Part shown: positions 17,535 through 26,345 of the stretch, piece after piece
Layout of the letters: each line of letters starts with the position of its first letter
How positions within the stretch are numbered: position 1 is the first letter of the stretch
NCBI GenBank assembly: GCA_013335535.1
Contig: JAAXVL010000012.1
Coordinates: 1 to 64,000, forward strand
Length of the DNA stretch: 64,000 nt
Direction: 5' to 3'
From: Azonexaceae bacterium
GTDB lineage: Bacteria; Pseudomonadota; Gammaproteobacteria; Burkholderiales; Rhodocyclaceae
Notes under the pieces: model-generated
The model's input: the letters and a program-made list of their open reading frames with translations, nothing else
What the model was told of the DNA's origin: nothing
Database searches by the model: none
Program-made: the position numbers and the translations under genes

Positions 17535-17593
17535 ATCATTCATCACCAAACACGGGCCGCATGCTGTTGCGGCCAATTTTTAACCCCGATTTA

Positions 17594-17608
17594 TAGACGA
17601 CCAGTCTA
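17594..17608. promoter_or_regulatory. TetR-type operator upstream of the NemA-like gene
   Basis: TAGACGACCAGTCTA repeats the operator found before the TetR gene with a single base change. A further half-site TAGAC follows at 17612. It lies 28 nt before the nemA-like ATG. Confidence 0.75.
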
Positions 17609-17636
17609 ATTTTAGACAACCATCAGGAGACTCACG

Positions 17637-18719
17637 ATGACCACCCTGTTCGACCCGATCCAGATTGGCGATATCGCCCTTTCCAACCGCATCGTCATGG
17701 CGCCTTTGACGCGCAATCGCGCCATCGCCGGCAACGTCGCCGGCCCGCTGACCGTCGAGTATTACCGCCAGCGCGCCACGGCCGGCCTGATCATCGCCGA
17801 GGCCAGCCAGATCAGCCCGACTGCCCAAGGCTACCTCGACACCCCGGGCATCCACAGCCCGGAACAGATCGCCGGCTGGCGCCAGGTTACCGATGCCGTG
17901 CATGCGGCCGGCGGCAAGATCGTGCTGCAGTTGTGGCACGTCGGGCGCATTTCGCATACCTCGCTGCTGCCCGAAGGCGCCGTGCCGGTGTCGTCGACAG
18001 ACAAGGTAGCCGACGCCTCGACCTTCACCAAGGACGGCTTCGTTCCCGTTTCCACGCCACGCGCCTTGCGCGACGACGAAATCCCCGGCCTCATCGAGGA
18101 TTACCGCCGTGCCGCAGGCAACGCCATCGAGGCCGGTTTTGACGGCGTCGAGATTCATGCCGCCAATACCTACCTGATCGAGCAGTTCCTGCGCGACAGC
18201 GTCAATGATCGCAGCGGCCCGTACGGCGGCAGCATCGCCAACCGCGCCCGCCTGCTACTTGAAGTGGTCGAAGCCGTTACCAAGGAAATCGGCGCCGGTC
18301 GCACCGGCATCCGCCTGAGCCCGATGACCACTTTCACGGCACCGCTCGACAGCGATCCGCAGGCGCTCTACGGCTACGTCGTGGAAAAGCTGGCGCCCTT
18401 CGGCCTGGCCTATCTGCACGTGATCGAGGGCGAAACCGGCGGCACGCGCACGCCCGAGGGCAAGGCTTTCGACTACGAGGCCCTGCACCGTGCCTTCCCG
18501 GGTGCCTGGATGCTCAACAACGGCTACTCGCGTGAACTGGCCATCGACAATGTCGCGGCCGGCAAGGCCCAGTTGATCGCCTTTGGCCGGGCCTTCATCA
18601 GCACGCCGGACCTCGTCCGTCGCCTCAAGGACAACCTGCCGCTCAACGAACTGCAGGCCGACAAGCTGTACGGCGGCGGGGCCGAGGGTTACACCGACTA
18701 CCCGGCGCTGGCTGCCTGA
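17637..18719 (+). CDS. nemA: Old Yellow Enzyme family alkene reductase (N-ethylmaleimide reductase-like)
   Basis: FMN-dependent reductase of activated alkenes or nitro compounds, 360 residues. Family marks are the opening LFDPIQIGDIALSNRIVMAPLTRNRA, the LQLWHVGRISH segment near residue 100, and GFDGVEIHAANTYLIEQFLRD near 165-185, with the active-site His-Asn pair and Tyr. A GGAG site precedes the ATG. It is the first structural gene of a cassette that continues with an exporter and a second flavin oxidoreductase, all probably controlled by the upstream repressor. Confidence 0.9.
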   Translation: MTTLFDPIQIGDIALSNRIVMAPLTRNRAIAGNVAGPLTVEYYRQRATAGLIIAEASQISPTAQGYLDTPGIHSPEQIAGWRQVTDAVHAAGGKIVLQLWHVGRISHTSLLPEGAVPVSSTDKVADASTFTKDGFVPVSTPRALRDDEIPGLIEDYRRAAGNAIEAGFDGVEIHAANTYLIEQFLRDSVNDRSGPYGGSIANRARLLLEVVEAVTKEIGAGRTGIRLSPMTTFTAPLDSDPQALYGYVVEKLAPFGLAYLHVIEGETGGTRTPEGKAFDYEALHRAFPGAWMLNNGYSRELAIDNVAAGKAQLIAFGRAFISTPDLVRRLKDNLPLNELQADKLYGGGAEGYTDYPALAA

Positions 18720-18783
18720 TTTTCAACCGACGCGCGTCCCGACCGGCCCACTACCGGCCGGGAGCGTTCTTGACGGAAACACC

Positions 18784-19698
18784 ATGTTCGAATACCGCCG
18801 CTGGCTGCCCGCGCTGGCCTTGATCGTCCTCTCGCTGACCTGGGGCTACACCTGGGTGCTGGCCAAGCAGGGGCTGGCCTTCGCGCCGCCCTTCGCCTTT
18901 GCCGCCGAACGCTGCGTCGGCGCCGCCCTGGCGCTGATCATGGCCGTCAAGCTGAGCGGGCGTTCGCTGAAGCTGGTCGCCCCGCGCCAGACCATCGCCA
19001 TCGGCCTGGCACAAGTCTCGGGTTTCATGATTTTCCAAACCTGGGCGCTGGTCGAAGGCGGCCCGGGCAAGACGGCCGTGCTCATTTTCACCATGCCGAT
19101 CTGGACGCTGCTGCTGGCCTGGCCCATCCTCGGCGAACGCGTACGCGGCAAGCAGTGGCTGGCGGCAGCGAGCACGCTGGGCGGGCTAATCCTCATCATC
19201 GAACCGTGGGACATGCACGCCAGCCTGTTCAGCAAGTTCCTCGGCCTCATGGCGGCGCTGTGCTGGGCGACCGGCACCATCCTGATCAAGCGCCTGCGCG
19301 GCAAGACGCCGGTCGACCTGCTGACCCTGACGACCTGGCAGATGATCGTCGGCGCCGTGCCGCTCATCCTGCTCGCCTTGATCGTGCCCGAGCACCCGAC
19401 CGAATGGAGCAGCAGTTACATCGGCATCCTGATTTTCATGTCGATCGGCAGTACGGCCATGTGCTGGTGGCTGTGGATCTACATCCTCGACCGCGTGCCG
19501 GCCTGGGAGGCCAGCCTGTCGGTGCTCGGTACGCCGGTGGTAGCCATTCTCTCGTCGCGCCTGATCTTCGGCGAGGCCTTCAAGACCAGTGAAATCGCCG
19601 GCATCGTGCTGATCGGCAGCGGCCTGGCCCTGCTTTCCCTGCTCGGCTGGGCAGCCAGCCGGCGCGACCCGGCAAAACAGATTCAGGAGGCAGCATGA
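18784..19698 (+). CDS. DMT-superfamily (EamA) transporter
   Basis: A 304-residue inner-membrane protein with about ten hydrophobic helices arranged as two EamA repeats, the layout of drug/metabolite exporters. It begins [21 protein letters not shown]. The TAA/ATG region with the next gene overlaps by 4 nt, so it is translationally coupled to the luciferase-like enzyme. The substrate cannot be read from the sequence; the context suggests export of a reactive compound or its reduced product (inference). Confidence 0.85.
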   Translation: MFEYRRWLPALALIVLSLTWGYTWVLAKQGLAFAPPFAFAAERCVGAALALIMAVKLSGRSLKLVAPRQTIAIGLAQVSGFMIFQTWALVEGGPGKTAVLIFTMPIWTLLLAWPILGERVRGKQWLAAASTLGGLILIIEPWDMHASLFSKFLGLMAALCWATGTILIKRLRGKTPVDLLTLTTWQMIVGAVPLILLALIVPEHPTEWSSSYIGILIFMSIGSTAMCWWLWIYILDRVPAWEASLSVLGTPVVAILSSRLIFGEAFKTSEIAGIVLIGSGLALLSLLGWAASRRDPAKQIQEAA

Positions 19699-20705
19699 CT
19701 ACCCTGCACGACACCCAACTTTCGATGCTCGACCTCGTCGCCATCCGCGAGGGCGGCACGACGGCCGAGGCGCTGACCATCGCCCGCGATACGGCCCGCC
19801 ATGTCGAGAAGCTCGGCTTCACCCGCTACTGGCTGGCCGAACACCACAACATGCCGGGCATCGCCAGTTCGGCGACGGCCGTGCTGGTCGGCTACATCGC
19901 CGGTGCCACCAGTCGCATCCGCGTCGGTTCGGGCGGCATCATGCTACCCAACCACGCGCCGCTGGTGGTGGCCGAAGCCTTCGGCACGCTAGCTGAAATT
20001 TATCCCGACCGCATCGATCTCGGCCTCGGCCGCGCCCCGGGCACCGACCAGATGACCATGCGTGCGCTGCGCCGCGACCGCATCGAAACCGAGGCTGATT
20101 TCCCGCGCGCCGTCAGCGAACTGCAGCAATTGCTTGGCCCCCGTTTACCCGACCAGAAGGTCGTCGCTGTACCCGGCAACGGTACCGAAGTGCCGATCTG
20201 GTTGCTCGGCTCCAGCCTGTTTTCGGCTCGCCTGGCAGCCGAGCGCGGCCTGCCCTACTCCTTCGCCTCGCATTTCGCGCCGGCCATGCTGTTGCAGGCC
20301 ATCGAAATCTACCGGCGCAATTTCCGCCCCTCGGCCAAACTCGACAAACCCTACGTGATGATCGGCGTGCCGGTCATTGCCGCGCCAACCGATGACGAGG
20401 CGGACTATCTGGCCAGCAGCACCTACCGGCGCGTCCTCGGCATCCTGCGTGGCGACCGGCGCTGCCTGCCGCCGCCAGTCGCCAACTTCCTGAGCGGCCT
20501 GCATCCGCAGGAACGTTCGGGCATCGCTGACTTTCTCGGGGCTGCCGTGATCGGCGGGCCGGACACCGTGCGGCAGGGGCTGCTCGCCTTGAAACAGGCA
20601 ACTGCGGCCGACGAATTCATCCTGGTCAGCGATATCTTCGACCCGGCTCTGCGTCTGCGCTCGCTTGAAATCACGGCTGCCTTGTTCACGCCGGGTGTCA
20701 GCTAA
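19695..20705 (+). CDS. Luciferase-like (LLM) flavin-dependent oxidoreductase
   Basis: A 336-residue enzyme of the bacterial luciferase-like monooxygenase superfamily, probably FMN- or F420-type with FMN likelier here. Visible family marks are [23 protein letters not shown] near residue 50, [20 protein letters not shown] near 75-95, and [11 protein letters not shown] near 115. It ends the cassette and is followed by a terminator. The specific substrate is unknown. Confidence 0.85.
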   Translation: MTTLHDTQLSMLDLVAIREGGTTAEALTIARDTARHVEKLGFTRYWLAEHHNMPGIASSATAVLVGYIAGATSRIRVGSGGIMLPNHAPLVVAEAFGTLAEIYPDRIDLGLGRAPGTDQMTMRALRRDRIETEADFPRAVSELQQLLGPRLPDQKVVAVPGNGTEVPIWLLGSSLFSARLAAERGLPYSFASHFAPAMLLQAIEIYRRNFRPSAKLDKPYVMIGVPVIAAPTDDEADYLASSTYRRVLGILRGDRRCLPPPVANFLSGLHPQERSGIADFLGAAVIGGPDTVRQGLLALKQATAADEFILVSDIFDPALRLRSLEITAALFTPGVS

Positions 20706-20727
20706 CCTTCAGCCAGCGCGATTAAAC

Positions 20728-20752
20728 AACCCGGCCCTGTGCCGGGTTTTTT
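20728..20752 (+). terminator. Rho-independent terminator of the nemA cassette
   Basis: Stem AACCCGGC/GCCGGGTT (20728-20735, 20741-20748) with loop CCTGT, followed by a T-run. Confidence 0.88.
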
Positions 20753-20855
20753 TACGCCATCTCATGCCAATAAATTTAACAATAAACAATAAATTCAATT
20801 ATTTAAAAATCAAACCCCATACGGAAAAACGATTCACCAAAAACCACACGAACTG

Positions 20856-20869
20856 TTGACCTGGATCAT
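20856..20869. promoter_or_regulatory. FNR/DNR-like site upstream of the transporter gene
   Basis: TTGACCTGGATCAT matches the FNR-type consensus TTGAT-N4-ATCAA at 8 of 10 positions. It lies about 100 nt before the transporter ATG. The stretch just upstream (about 20760-20830) is unusually A/T-rich for this genome. Regulation by oxygen or nitric oxide is a prediction only. Confidence 0.45.
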
Positions 20870-20966
20870 AATCCGTCACGATTTATGACCAGAGAATGCC
20901 CCACGCGGTCACTCTGGAATCCGAATGGCCGACACAATTACATAAGCCATAAAAGGAGATACAGCC

Positions 20967-21620
20967 ATGCAGCAGCCAGTCAGTGAAGTGAAAATCGTCA
21001 TGTCCGACCCGACGGCACTCGGGGTCTTCGGCCTTTCCATGGTGACCTTCGTTGCCGCCTCGGCCAAGCTGGGTTGGACCAGTGGCGTCACCTACATCAT
21101 TCCGTGGGCTCTCTTCCTCGGCTCGATTGCGCAGATCTGGGCGTCGATGGTCGATTTCAAGAAGAACAACTATTTTGGCTCCATCGTCCTCGGCGCCTAC
21201 GGACTGTTCTGGATCGCCGTCGCCATGCACTGGGCGATCAGCCTCGGCTGGCTGGGCGCCGTTGGCGACAAGGCCGACCCGAAACAATTCGCTTTCGCCT
21301 GTATCGGCTATTTCATCTTTTCCCTGTTCATCATGGTCGCCGCCTTTGAGGCCAACAAGGTTTTCGCCGCCATCCTGGTCCTCATCAACGTTCTGCTCCC
21401 ATCGCTCGCTCTCTCCATCCTCGGCGTCAATGCCTCGCTGTTCAGCACCCTGGCCGCCTATTCCGAACTGGGCATCGCCCTGCTGGGTTTCTACGCAACC
21501 GGCGCCATCTTTCTCAACAACTTCTTCGGCCGGACCATCCTTTCCCTCGGCGCCCCGCTCGGGCTCATCGCCAAGGGCCCGGCCCTGGTCAAGCCACAGC
21601 TCGTCAAAGCCGCTGCCTGA
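20967..21620 (+). CDS. Acetate uptake transporter family protein (GPR1/FUN34/YaaH)
   Basis: A 217-residue membrane protein with about six helices. DPTALGVFGLSMVTF resembles the family's NPAPLGLxGFG motif, and LFLGSIAQIWASMVDFKKNNYFGS matches the conserved gate-like region of SatP-type transporters. GGAG lies eight bases before the ATG. The likely role is short-chain carboxylate (acetate or succinate) uptake. Single-gene unit bounded by a terminator; possibly induced under low oxygen through the FNR-like site. Confidence 0.75.
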   Translation: MQQPVSEVKIVMSDPTALGVFGLSMVTFVAASAKLGWTSGVTYIIPWALFLGSIAQIWASMVDFKKNNYFGSIVLGAYGLFWIAVAMHWAISLGWLGAVGDKADPKQFAFACIGYFIFSLFIMVAAFEANKVFAAILVLINVLLPSLALSILGVNASLFSTLAAYSELGIALLGFYATGAIFLNNFFGRTILSLGAPLGLIAKGPALVKPQLVKAAA

Positions 21621-21637
21621 CTCGCTTCAGCGCTCAT

Positions 21638-21671
21638 GACAAACCCGGCCAGGCGCCGGGTTTGTCGTTTT
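21638..21671 (+). terminator. Rho-independent terminator after the transporter
   Basis: Twelve-base-pair stem GACAAACCCGGC/GCCGGGTTTGTC (21638-21649, 21655-21666) followed by a run of T. Confidence 0.9.
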
Positions 21672-21686
21672 TGAGCAGGGCAAAAC

Positions 21687-21722
21687 ATTTCAAATTTGGT
21701 CGTTTTTTCCGGTTGACCGTGG
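21687..21722 (-). repeat. Dispersed bipartite repeat, exact core (non-coding)
   Basis: On the minus strand CCACGGTCAACCGG (21709-21722), AAAAAA and CGACCAAATTTGAAAT, one of the best full-length matches. It lies just after the terminator and before the GH46 gene. Confidence 0.85.
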
Positions 21723-21874
21723 CAACAACCGGCACCGGTCTGAACCGCACAGCAAACGCCTAGCGGCTACTCGATGGCGCTTTTGTCCTCACCAGCCAAC
21801 GATGGCGAATGTCAGCGTGCTATTCTGGACTACGTTTCAACGTGATCAACCGGCAAGCGAAAGGAGTTCCCTCC

Positions 21875-22807
21875 ATGCTGACCCCGACTCAGAAACAGAC
21901 GGCGCAATCGATCATCAACCTCTTTGAGACCGGTGCCGTGCTCGGTGACTATGGCAGCGTCACCGTGATTCCAGGCGATACTGGCCACCTTACTTTCGGC
22001 CGTTCGCAAACGACCCTTGCCTCAGGCAATCTGCTCGATCTGTTGCAGCGTTACTGCACCAATCACGGCGCCCGTTTCGGTGAGCGGCTATCGCCCTGGC
22101 TACCGCGTTTCGAGGCCATCGACCTGAGCCTCGACAACGAGCTTCGCTTGCATAACCTGCTCCGCGCGACGGCCGACGACCCGGTCATGCGCGAAACCCA
22201 GGATCAGTTTTTCGACGCGGTTTACTGGCAAACCGCCGCCCGCATTGCCACCAACCTCGGCATCACCTCGGCCCTCGGCACCGCAGTGGTCTACGACAGC
22301 ACCGTGCACGGTTCGTGGAAAGCCATGCGCGACCGCACCGTGACGCAATCAGGCAGCCTTGCAGCGCTTGGTGAAAAAAAGTGGATTGCAGCCTACGTCG
22401 CGACCCGGCGCGCCTGGCTCAGCAGTCATCCGCGCAGCGACTTGCGCAAGACGGCTTACCGTATGGATGCCTTCCAGCGCCTGATCGAGCAAGGCTATTG
22501 GGGCCTGGAACTGCCGCTCGTCATCCGCGGTGCCGAAATATCGCTGAGCACCCTGCGCGCCACGCCACCCGGTTGCTACGATGGCCCGCAGCCTGGCACC
22601 CGCTCCATCGCGCTGCAAAGCCCGCTGGCCCGTGGTCTGGATGTTCGTCTCGTGCAACTGGGTCTGTCCGAGCAAGGCGTGCCGATCAAGGCTGACGGCA
22701 TTTTTGGCCAGACCAGCGCCAACCTGCTCAAGCAGTTTCAGGTCAAGACCGGGTTACCAGCCACCGGCGTCGCCGACAGCAGCCTGATTGCTCGCCTGAC
22801 TGCCTGA
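21875..22807 (+). CDS. GH46 chitosanase-like hydrolase with C-terminal peptidoglycan-binding domain
   Basis: A 310-residue protein. The first about 230 residues resemble family GH46 chitosanases, which have a lysozyme-like fold: QSIINLFETG with a candidate catalytic Glu18, then GDTGHLTFGRSQ with Asp35, a spacing close to the known pair. The last about 60 residues (LVQLGLSEQGVPIKADGIFGQTSANLLKQFQ) form a PG_binding_1 domain. AAGGAG precedes the ATG. No signal peptide is seen, so export, if any, is by another route. It could act on chitosan or on cell-wall glycans. Confidence 0.75.
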   Translation: MLTPTQKQTAQSIINLFETGAVLGDYGSVTVIPGDTGHLTFGRSQTTLASGNLLDLLQRYCTNHGARFGERLSPWLPRFEAIDLSLDNELRLHNLLRATADDPVMRETQDQFFDAVYWQTAARIATNLGITSALGTAVVYDSTVHGSWKAMRDRTVTQSGSLAALGEKKWIAAYVATRRAWLSSHPRSDLRKTAYRMDAFQRLIEQGYWGLELPLVIRGAEISLSTLRATPPGCYDGPQPGTRSIALQSPLARGLDVRLVQLGLSEQGVPIKADGIFGQTSANLLKQFQVKTGLPATGVADSSLIARLTA

Positions 22808-22825
22808 AAAGACCGGCAAACTGAC

Positions 22826-23071
22826 TCAGCCTTGAGCCTCGACATCATCAGCCGGCAACTGCGGTTGCGGCCGGCTAGTGACGTAGAGCACGACGGCACA
22901 GGCGCCGAGAAAGGCAACCGTGGCCAGCGCACTCGGCACCCAGGTATCGGCCAGGCCGCGCTCCTTCCACAGCCAGATGAACAAGCCAAAGGCCGGCAGG
23001 GCCAGCAGGGCGCAAAAAACGGAGGTGGCCAGCGCCACCTTTTGTCCGATATGTCGTTTCAGATTACTCAC
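22826..23071 (-). CDS. Small two-helix membrane protein
   Basis: An 81-residue protein from a GTG start (VSNLKRHIGQ). Two hydrophobic segments, about 13-34 and 43-63, predict two membrane helices with a short polar tail. The GTG overlaps the TGA of the upstream gene (GTGA), and AGAGGA lies seven bases before it, so it is coupled to the secretin-N-like gene. No family is recognised. A longer start at 23095 would overlap that gene further. Confidence 0.6.
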   Translation of the reverse strand: MSNLKRHIGQKVALATSVFCALLALPAFGLFIWLWKERGLADTWVPSALATVAFLGACAVVLYVTSRPQPQLPADDVEAQG

Positions 23072-23856
23072 TCGACTTCCTCTACCATCAGCCAAATTGA
23101 GCGATTGTCACGCGCGTCGCTGGTTGAAAGACTGAGCGCGCCGCTCTGATTACCGCTGGCCTGGCGACCGCTACCGCCGAGTTCTATCCATTCGCCGAGA
23201 CGCCCGGAAACGGTCGTCGACAGGCGCTGGTTGTTGATGCTGCCATAGCCGCCCTGAGTGGCCGCCTGCTGGCTGATATCAAGCGTCACCCGGCTGCCAT
23301 TGACGCGCGGCACGGCATAAAAACCGCGACCGACATCCTGATAGACGACGTTTTCATTGATCACCGCACCACCGGGGCCAATGACAACCTGGCGCATCGG
23401 GACAGGCAATGAACGGCCAACCTGGATGAATGCCTGGCCGCCTTCGACGGTCTGCACCATCTGCGCCGCGCTCTCGCCGCGCACGCTCTTGGTATCCCAG
23501 ACATTAGCCTCAACATGACTGCGCCGGGTACTGCCGAGCACGACCTGGCCACTCGCCTCGGCACCACGCGCACTCTCGTCGGCCTGGCGGTTTTGCGAAA
23601 CACGAATGATCAGACGCCGGGTCGGCTTGTCGATGGCGGCCAGCGCCCGCTTGATGTCCGCCCTGTTGCGTGGTGATGCCTTGAGAAAAAGCTGGTTGTT
23701 CATGCCGCTCAGGGTGCCGCCCGGCTCAACCAGGGGCAACAAGGCCGGCAGCACCTCCTCGACATTCTTGCTCTTGAGTTCGATGACTTCCATCTGCTGG
23801 GCCCACAGCGTCGTGCTAAACAGGCAGGCCAACAGGCAAAGAATACGCAGCAGCAT
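23068..23856 (-). CDS. Secretin N-domain-like exported protein
   Basis: About 262 residues. A signal peptide (MLLRILCLLACLFSTTLWAQQ) is followed by a short secretin-type N domain: MEVIELKSKNVEEVLPALLPLVEPGGTLSGMNNQLFLKASPRNRADIKRALAAID resembles the N1 domains of GspD/PilQ. The remainder has no secretin pore domain, so it is not a full secretin. GGGAGA is best spaced for this ATG; another ATG lies two codons upstream. It lies between an HD-domain signalling gene and a small membrane gene, in one minus-strand operon. Confidence 0.65.
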   Translation of the reverse strand: MLLRILCLLACLFSTTLWAQQMEVIELKSKNVEEVLPALLPLVEPGGTLSGMNNQLFLKASPRNRADIKRALAAIDKPTRRLIIRVSQNRQADESARGAEASGQVVLGSTRRSHVEANVWDTKSVRGESAAQMVQTVEGGQAFIQVGRSLPVPMRQVVIGPGGAVINENVVYQDVGRGFYAVPRVNGSRVTLDISQQAATQGGYGSINNQRLSTTVSGRLGEWIELGGSGRQASGNQSGALSLSTSDARDNRSIWLMVEEVE

Positions 23857-23882
23857 GGACATTCTCCCGTTGGTGTGAAAGG

Positions 23883-25130
23883 TCATTCGAGACAGACAGC
23901 CACCCGGTAGCATTCAGCCAGATCGTCCGCCACCAGACGGACGACGCCCGGATCGGCGCTCCCCTTGTCGGCGCGCTCCTGCAGAATGCCCATGATCTGT
24001 TCCGGTGTCATTGATTTGCGATAAGGACGATTCTGCGCCAGCGCCTGAAAGATGTCGGCCACATTGATGATGCGCGCTTCAATCGGCAGCGCGGCGCCAC
24101 CAATGCGGAACGGATAGCCATGACCATCCGGTGTTTCGTGGTGCAGGGAAGCCCAGTGCGCGATCTCGGCGATGGCATGCAGTCGTTTGAGAACCCGCAG
24201 CGTCCCGTAGCTGTGGCTCTTCATGATGTCGAACTCATGCGCCGTCAGGGCACTTTCACCTTCGATGATCTCGTCGGGAATCTGCAGTTTACCGATATCG
24301 TGCAGCAAGCCGGCCACTTCAATTTTCTCGCAGGTGATGGCATCGAGCCCGAGCCTTTCGGCGAGGTGACGCGACAACCGGGAGACGCCTTGAGAATGCT
24401 GCTCGGTGTAAGGCGATTTGGCGTCGATGATGCGCGAAAAGATGCTGGCACACTGCTTGAACTCAGCCCAGCCGATCATCTTCAGGTCACCATGCGACTC
24501 CATTTCCACCTGGTACTGCTGCACCCATTCAGGCTGCAAGGCCAGCCAGAAAGCCTCTTCCAGCGAAATCAGCTCGAAGGCATCGACCAGCTCCGGCGAA
24601 AACAGGCGACCGCGCTCCGCAGCCAGACGGGTACGAATTTCGTCCGCATGTGACAGGACACTCTGGTCGGCATGATAGGGCGCGGCCAGGACGTCTATGC
24701 GATCGGCCAGATAGATCAGGTTGGCAAAACGCGCCGTGTCACCCGGCAGGGTCTGTTTTTCCAGCCATTCCCAGGCGCTGTGGTGATAGCGGATGATCGG
24801 GGACAGATGTGCCAGGGGCGGGAAATTGGCCAGCAATTGATCGCCACGAATGCAATGCTCTTCCGCACCGGACCATTCGAGATCGACTACCAGGCGATGA
24901 TGCACACGCGTCGACGACACGCCGCAATCGTGCAACAGGCCAGCATCGTAAAGAATCAGCTGGTCCGCCTCGCTCCACCCCATGCGGATGGCCATCTCGC
25001 GGGCCAGCATGCCAACCCGGCGGCCATGCATGACATCGTCGACACCGACGAGATCAACGGTGTTGGCGATGGTCATCACCAGTTGCCGAAGATCGATGGC
25101 CAGGTCGGCCGGAAGCAAGGTTTCTGTCAT
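23883..25130 (-). CDS. Two-HD-domain protein (HD plus HD-GYP), possible c-di-GMP phosphodiesterase
   Basis: A 415-residue soluble protein. The N-terminal half has an HD-type domain (LLHDCG near residue 66, RYHHSAWEW near 115). The C-terminal half is an HD-GYP domain with LLHDIGK near 275, HHETPDGHGYP near 335 and the following D and RPYR motifs. Intact HD-GYP motifs predict hydrolysis of cyclic-di-GMP. No receiver or PAS domain is seen; the N-terminal HD domain may be the sensor. It starts 4 nt after the zapE stop. Confidence 0.85.
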   Translation of the reverse strand: MTETLLPADLAIDLRQLVMTIANTVDLVGVDDVMHGRRVGMLAREMAIRMGWSEADQLILYDAGLLHDCGVSSTRVHHRLVVDLEWSGAEEHCIRGDQLLANFPPLAHLSPIIRYHHSAWEWLEKQTLPGDTARFANLIYLADRIDVLAAPYHADQSVLSHADEIRTRLAAERGRLFSPELVDAFELISLEEAFWLALQPEWVQQYQVEMESHGDLKMIGWAEFKQCASIFSRIIDAKSPYTEQHSQGVSRLSRHLAERLGLDAITCEKIEVAGLLHDIGKLQIPDEIIEGESALTAHEFDIMKSHSYGTLRVLKRLHAIAEIAHWASLHHETPDGHGYPFRIGGAALPIEARIINVADIFQALAQNRPYRKSMTPEQIMGILQERADKGSADPGVVRLVADDLAECYRVAVCLE

Positions 25131-25134
25131 TTGA

Positions 25135-26250
25135 TCAACTTACCGTGTGGGGCAATGCAAGGTATTCCCTCGAGTTCATTTCAGTCAGGCGACTCACGGT
25201 GCGGGCAAATTCACTAGCCTGCGTACCCTCCGTGTAGAGCCCTTCGGCCGCACAATCGGCCGTGATGATGAGCTTGACCTTGTGGTCGTAGAAAACGTCG
25301 ACCAGCCACGTGAAGCGACGCGCCTCCGAGGCTTGGTGCATGGTCATTTTCGGGACATGCGAGAGGAGCACGGTGTGGTAAGCGCGGGCAATTTCGAGAT
25401 AGTCGTTCTGCGAACGCGGGCCACCGCACAGGGTACGAAAATCGAACCAGATGACGCCATGACCGCGCCGCACGGTGTCGATGTCGCGCCCGAGGACCTC
25501 GATATGACCGCCCTTTTTGCCATCCTCGCCGGCGACCATTTTGAAGTAGTCGAGCATCTTTTTTTCCGCTGTCGCATCGGCCGGGTGGTGATAGATCTCG
25601 ACCTGTTCCAGCGCCCGCAAACGGTAGTCGGTGCCAGCATCGACCTCGAAGACGTCGAGATGCTTGTTGAGCAGCGCGATGGTCGGCAAAAAGCTTTCCC
25701 GGTGCAGGCCGTTCGGATACAGCATGTCCGGCGGATAGTTCGAAGTCATCACGATGATGACCCCCTGGGCGAACAGGCCATCCATCAGACGGCCAAGAAT
25801 CATGGCATCGGCAATGTCGGAGACATGAAACTCGTCGAAGCACAGCAGGCGGACTTCCTTGGCAATCTGCTCGGCCAGCCTCAACATCGGGTCAGGTTCA
25901 CCCTTGTATTTTTCGAGGTCATGATGAATCTGCTGCATGAAAGCATGAAAGTGAATGCGACGCTTGCGCCGATAGGGCACCGAGTCGTAAAAACAATCCA
26001 TCAGGAAGCTCTTGCCACGCCCCACCCCGCCCCAGAAATAGACGCCTTTCGGCGGCTTGGGCGGCGATAGCAGCCGTTTGAAGGTGCTGCCACGGTTAAC
26101 CTTGAAAAAGAGCAAATTTGTATAAAGATTCTGCAAGGCCATTGCCGCCGTCATCTGCGCGGCATCGGCAATATAACCACGGGCATCGAGCAGATTCTTG
26201 TAGGCGTCAAGCATGCCCTGCGCGGCGACGTTCAGTTTTTTATGCGGCAT
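25135..26250 (-). CDS. zapE: Cell division ATPase ZapE (AFG1 family)
   Basis: A 371-residue AFG1-like P-loop ATPase. Walker A GGVGRGKS is at 74-81 and Walker B LLCFDEFHV near 135-143, followed by DIADAMILGRLMDGLF and TSNYPP, all family hallmarks. ZapE binds FtsZ and acts at the division ring in E. coli. A terminator after lpd (26290-26327) separates it from the upstream gene, so it probably has its own promoter and leads the four-gene minus-strand group. Confidence 0.9.
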   Translation of the reverse strand: MPHKKLNVAAQGMLDAYKNLLDARGYIADAAQMTAAMALQNLYTNLLFFKVNRGSTFKRLLSPPKPPKGVYFWGGVGRGKSFLMDCFYDSVPYRRKRRIHFHAFMQQIHHDLEKYKGEPDPMLRLAEQIAKEVRLLCFDEFHVSDIADAMILGRLMDGLFAQGVIIVMTSNYPPDMLYPNGLHRESFLPTIALLNKHLDVFEVDAGTDYRLRALEQVEIYHHPADATAEKKMLDYFKMVAGEDGKKGGHIEVLGRDIDTVRRGHGVIWFDFRTLCGGPRSQNDYLEIARAYHTVLLSHVPKMTMHQASEARRFTWLVDVFYDHKVKLIITADCAAEGLYTEGTQASEFARTVSRLTEMNSREYLALPHTVS

Positions 26251-26289
26251 GGGGGTGAATCAATATTGGGGTAAAAACGTATTCTGCCA

Positions 26290-26327
26290 AAAAACAAAGG
26301 CGGGTGCGTTTCCGCAACCCGCCTTTT
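26290..26327 (-). terminator. Rho-independent terminator after lpd
   Basis: On the minus strand AAAGGCGGGT pairs with ACCCGCCTTT and is followed by GTTTTTTGG. It ends the sucA-sucB-lpd transcript. Confidence 0.88.
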
Positions 26328-26345
26328 GAGCAGTTGAATTTCTAA

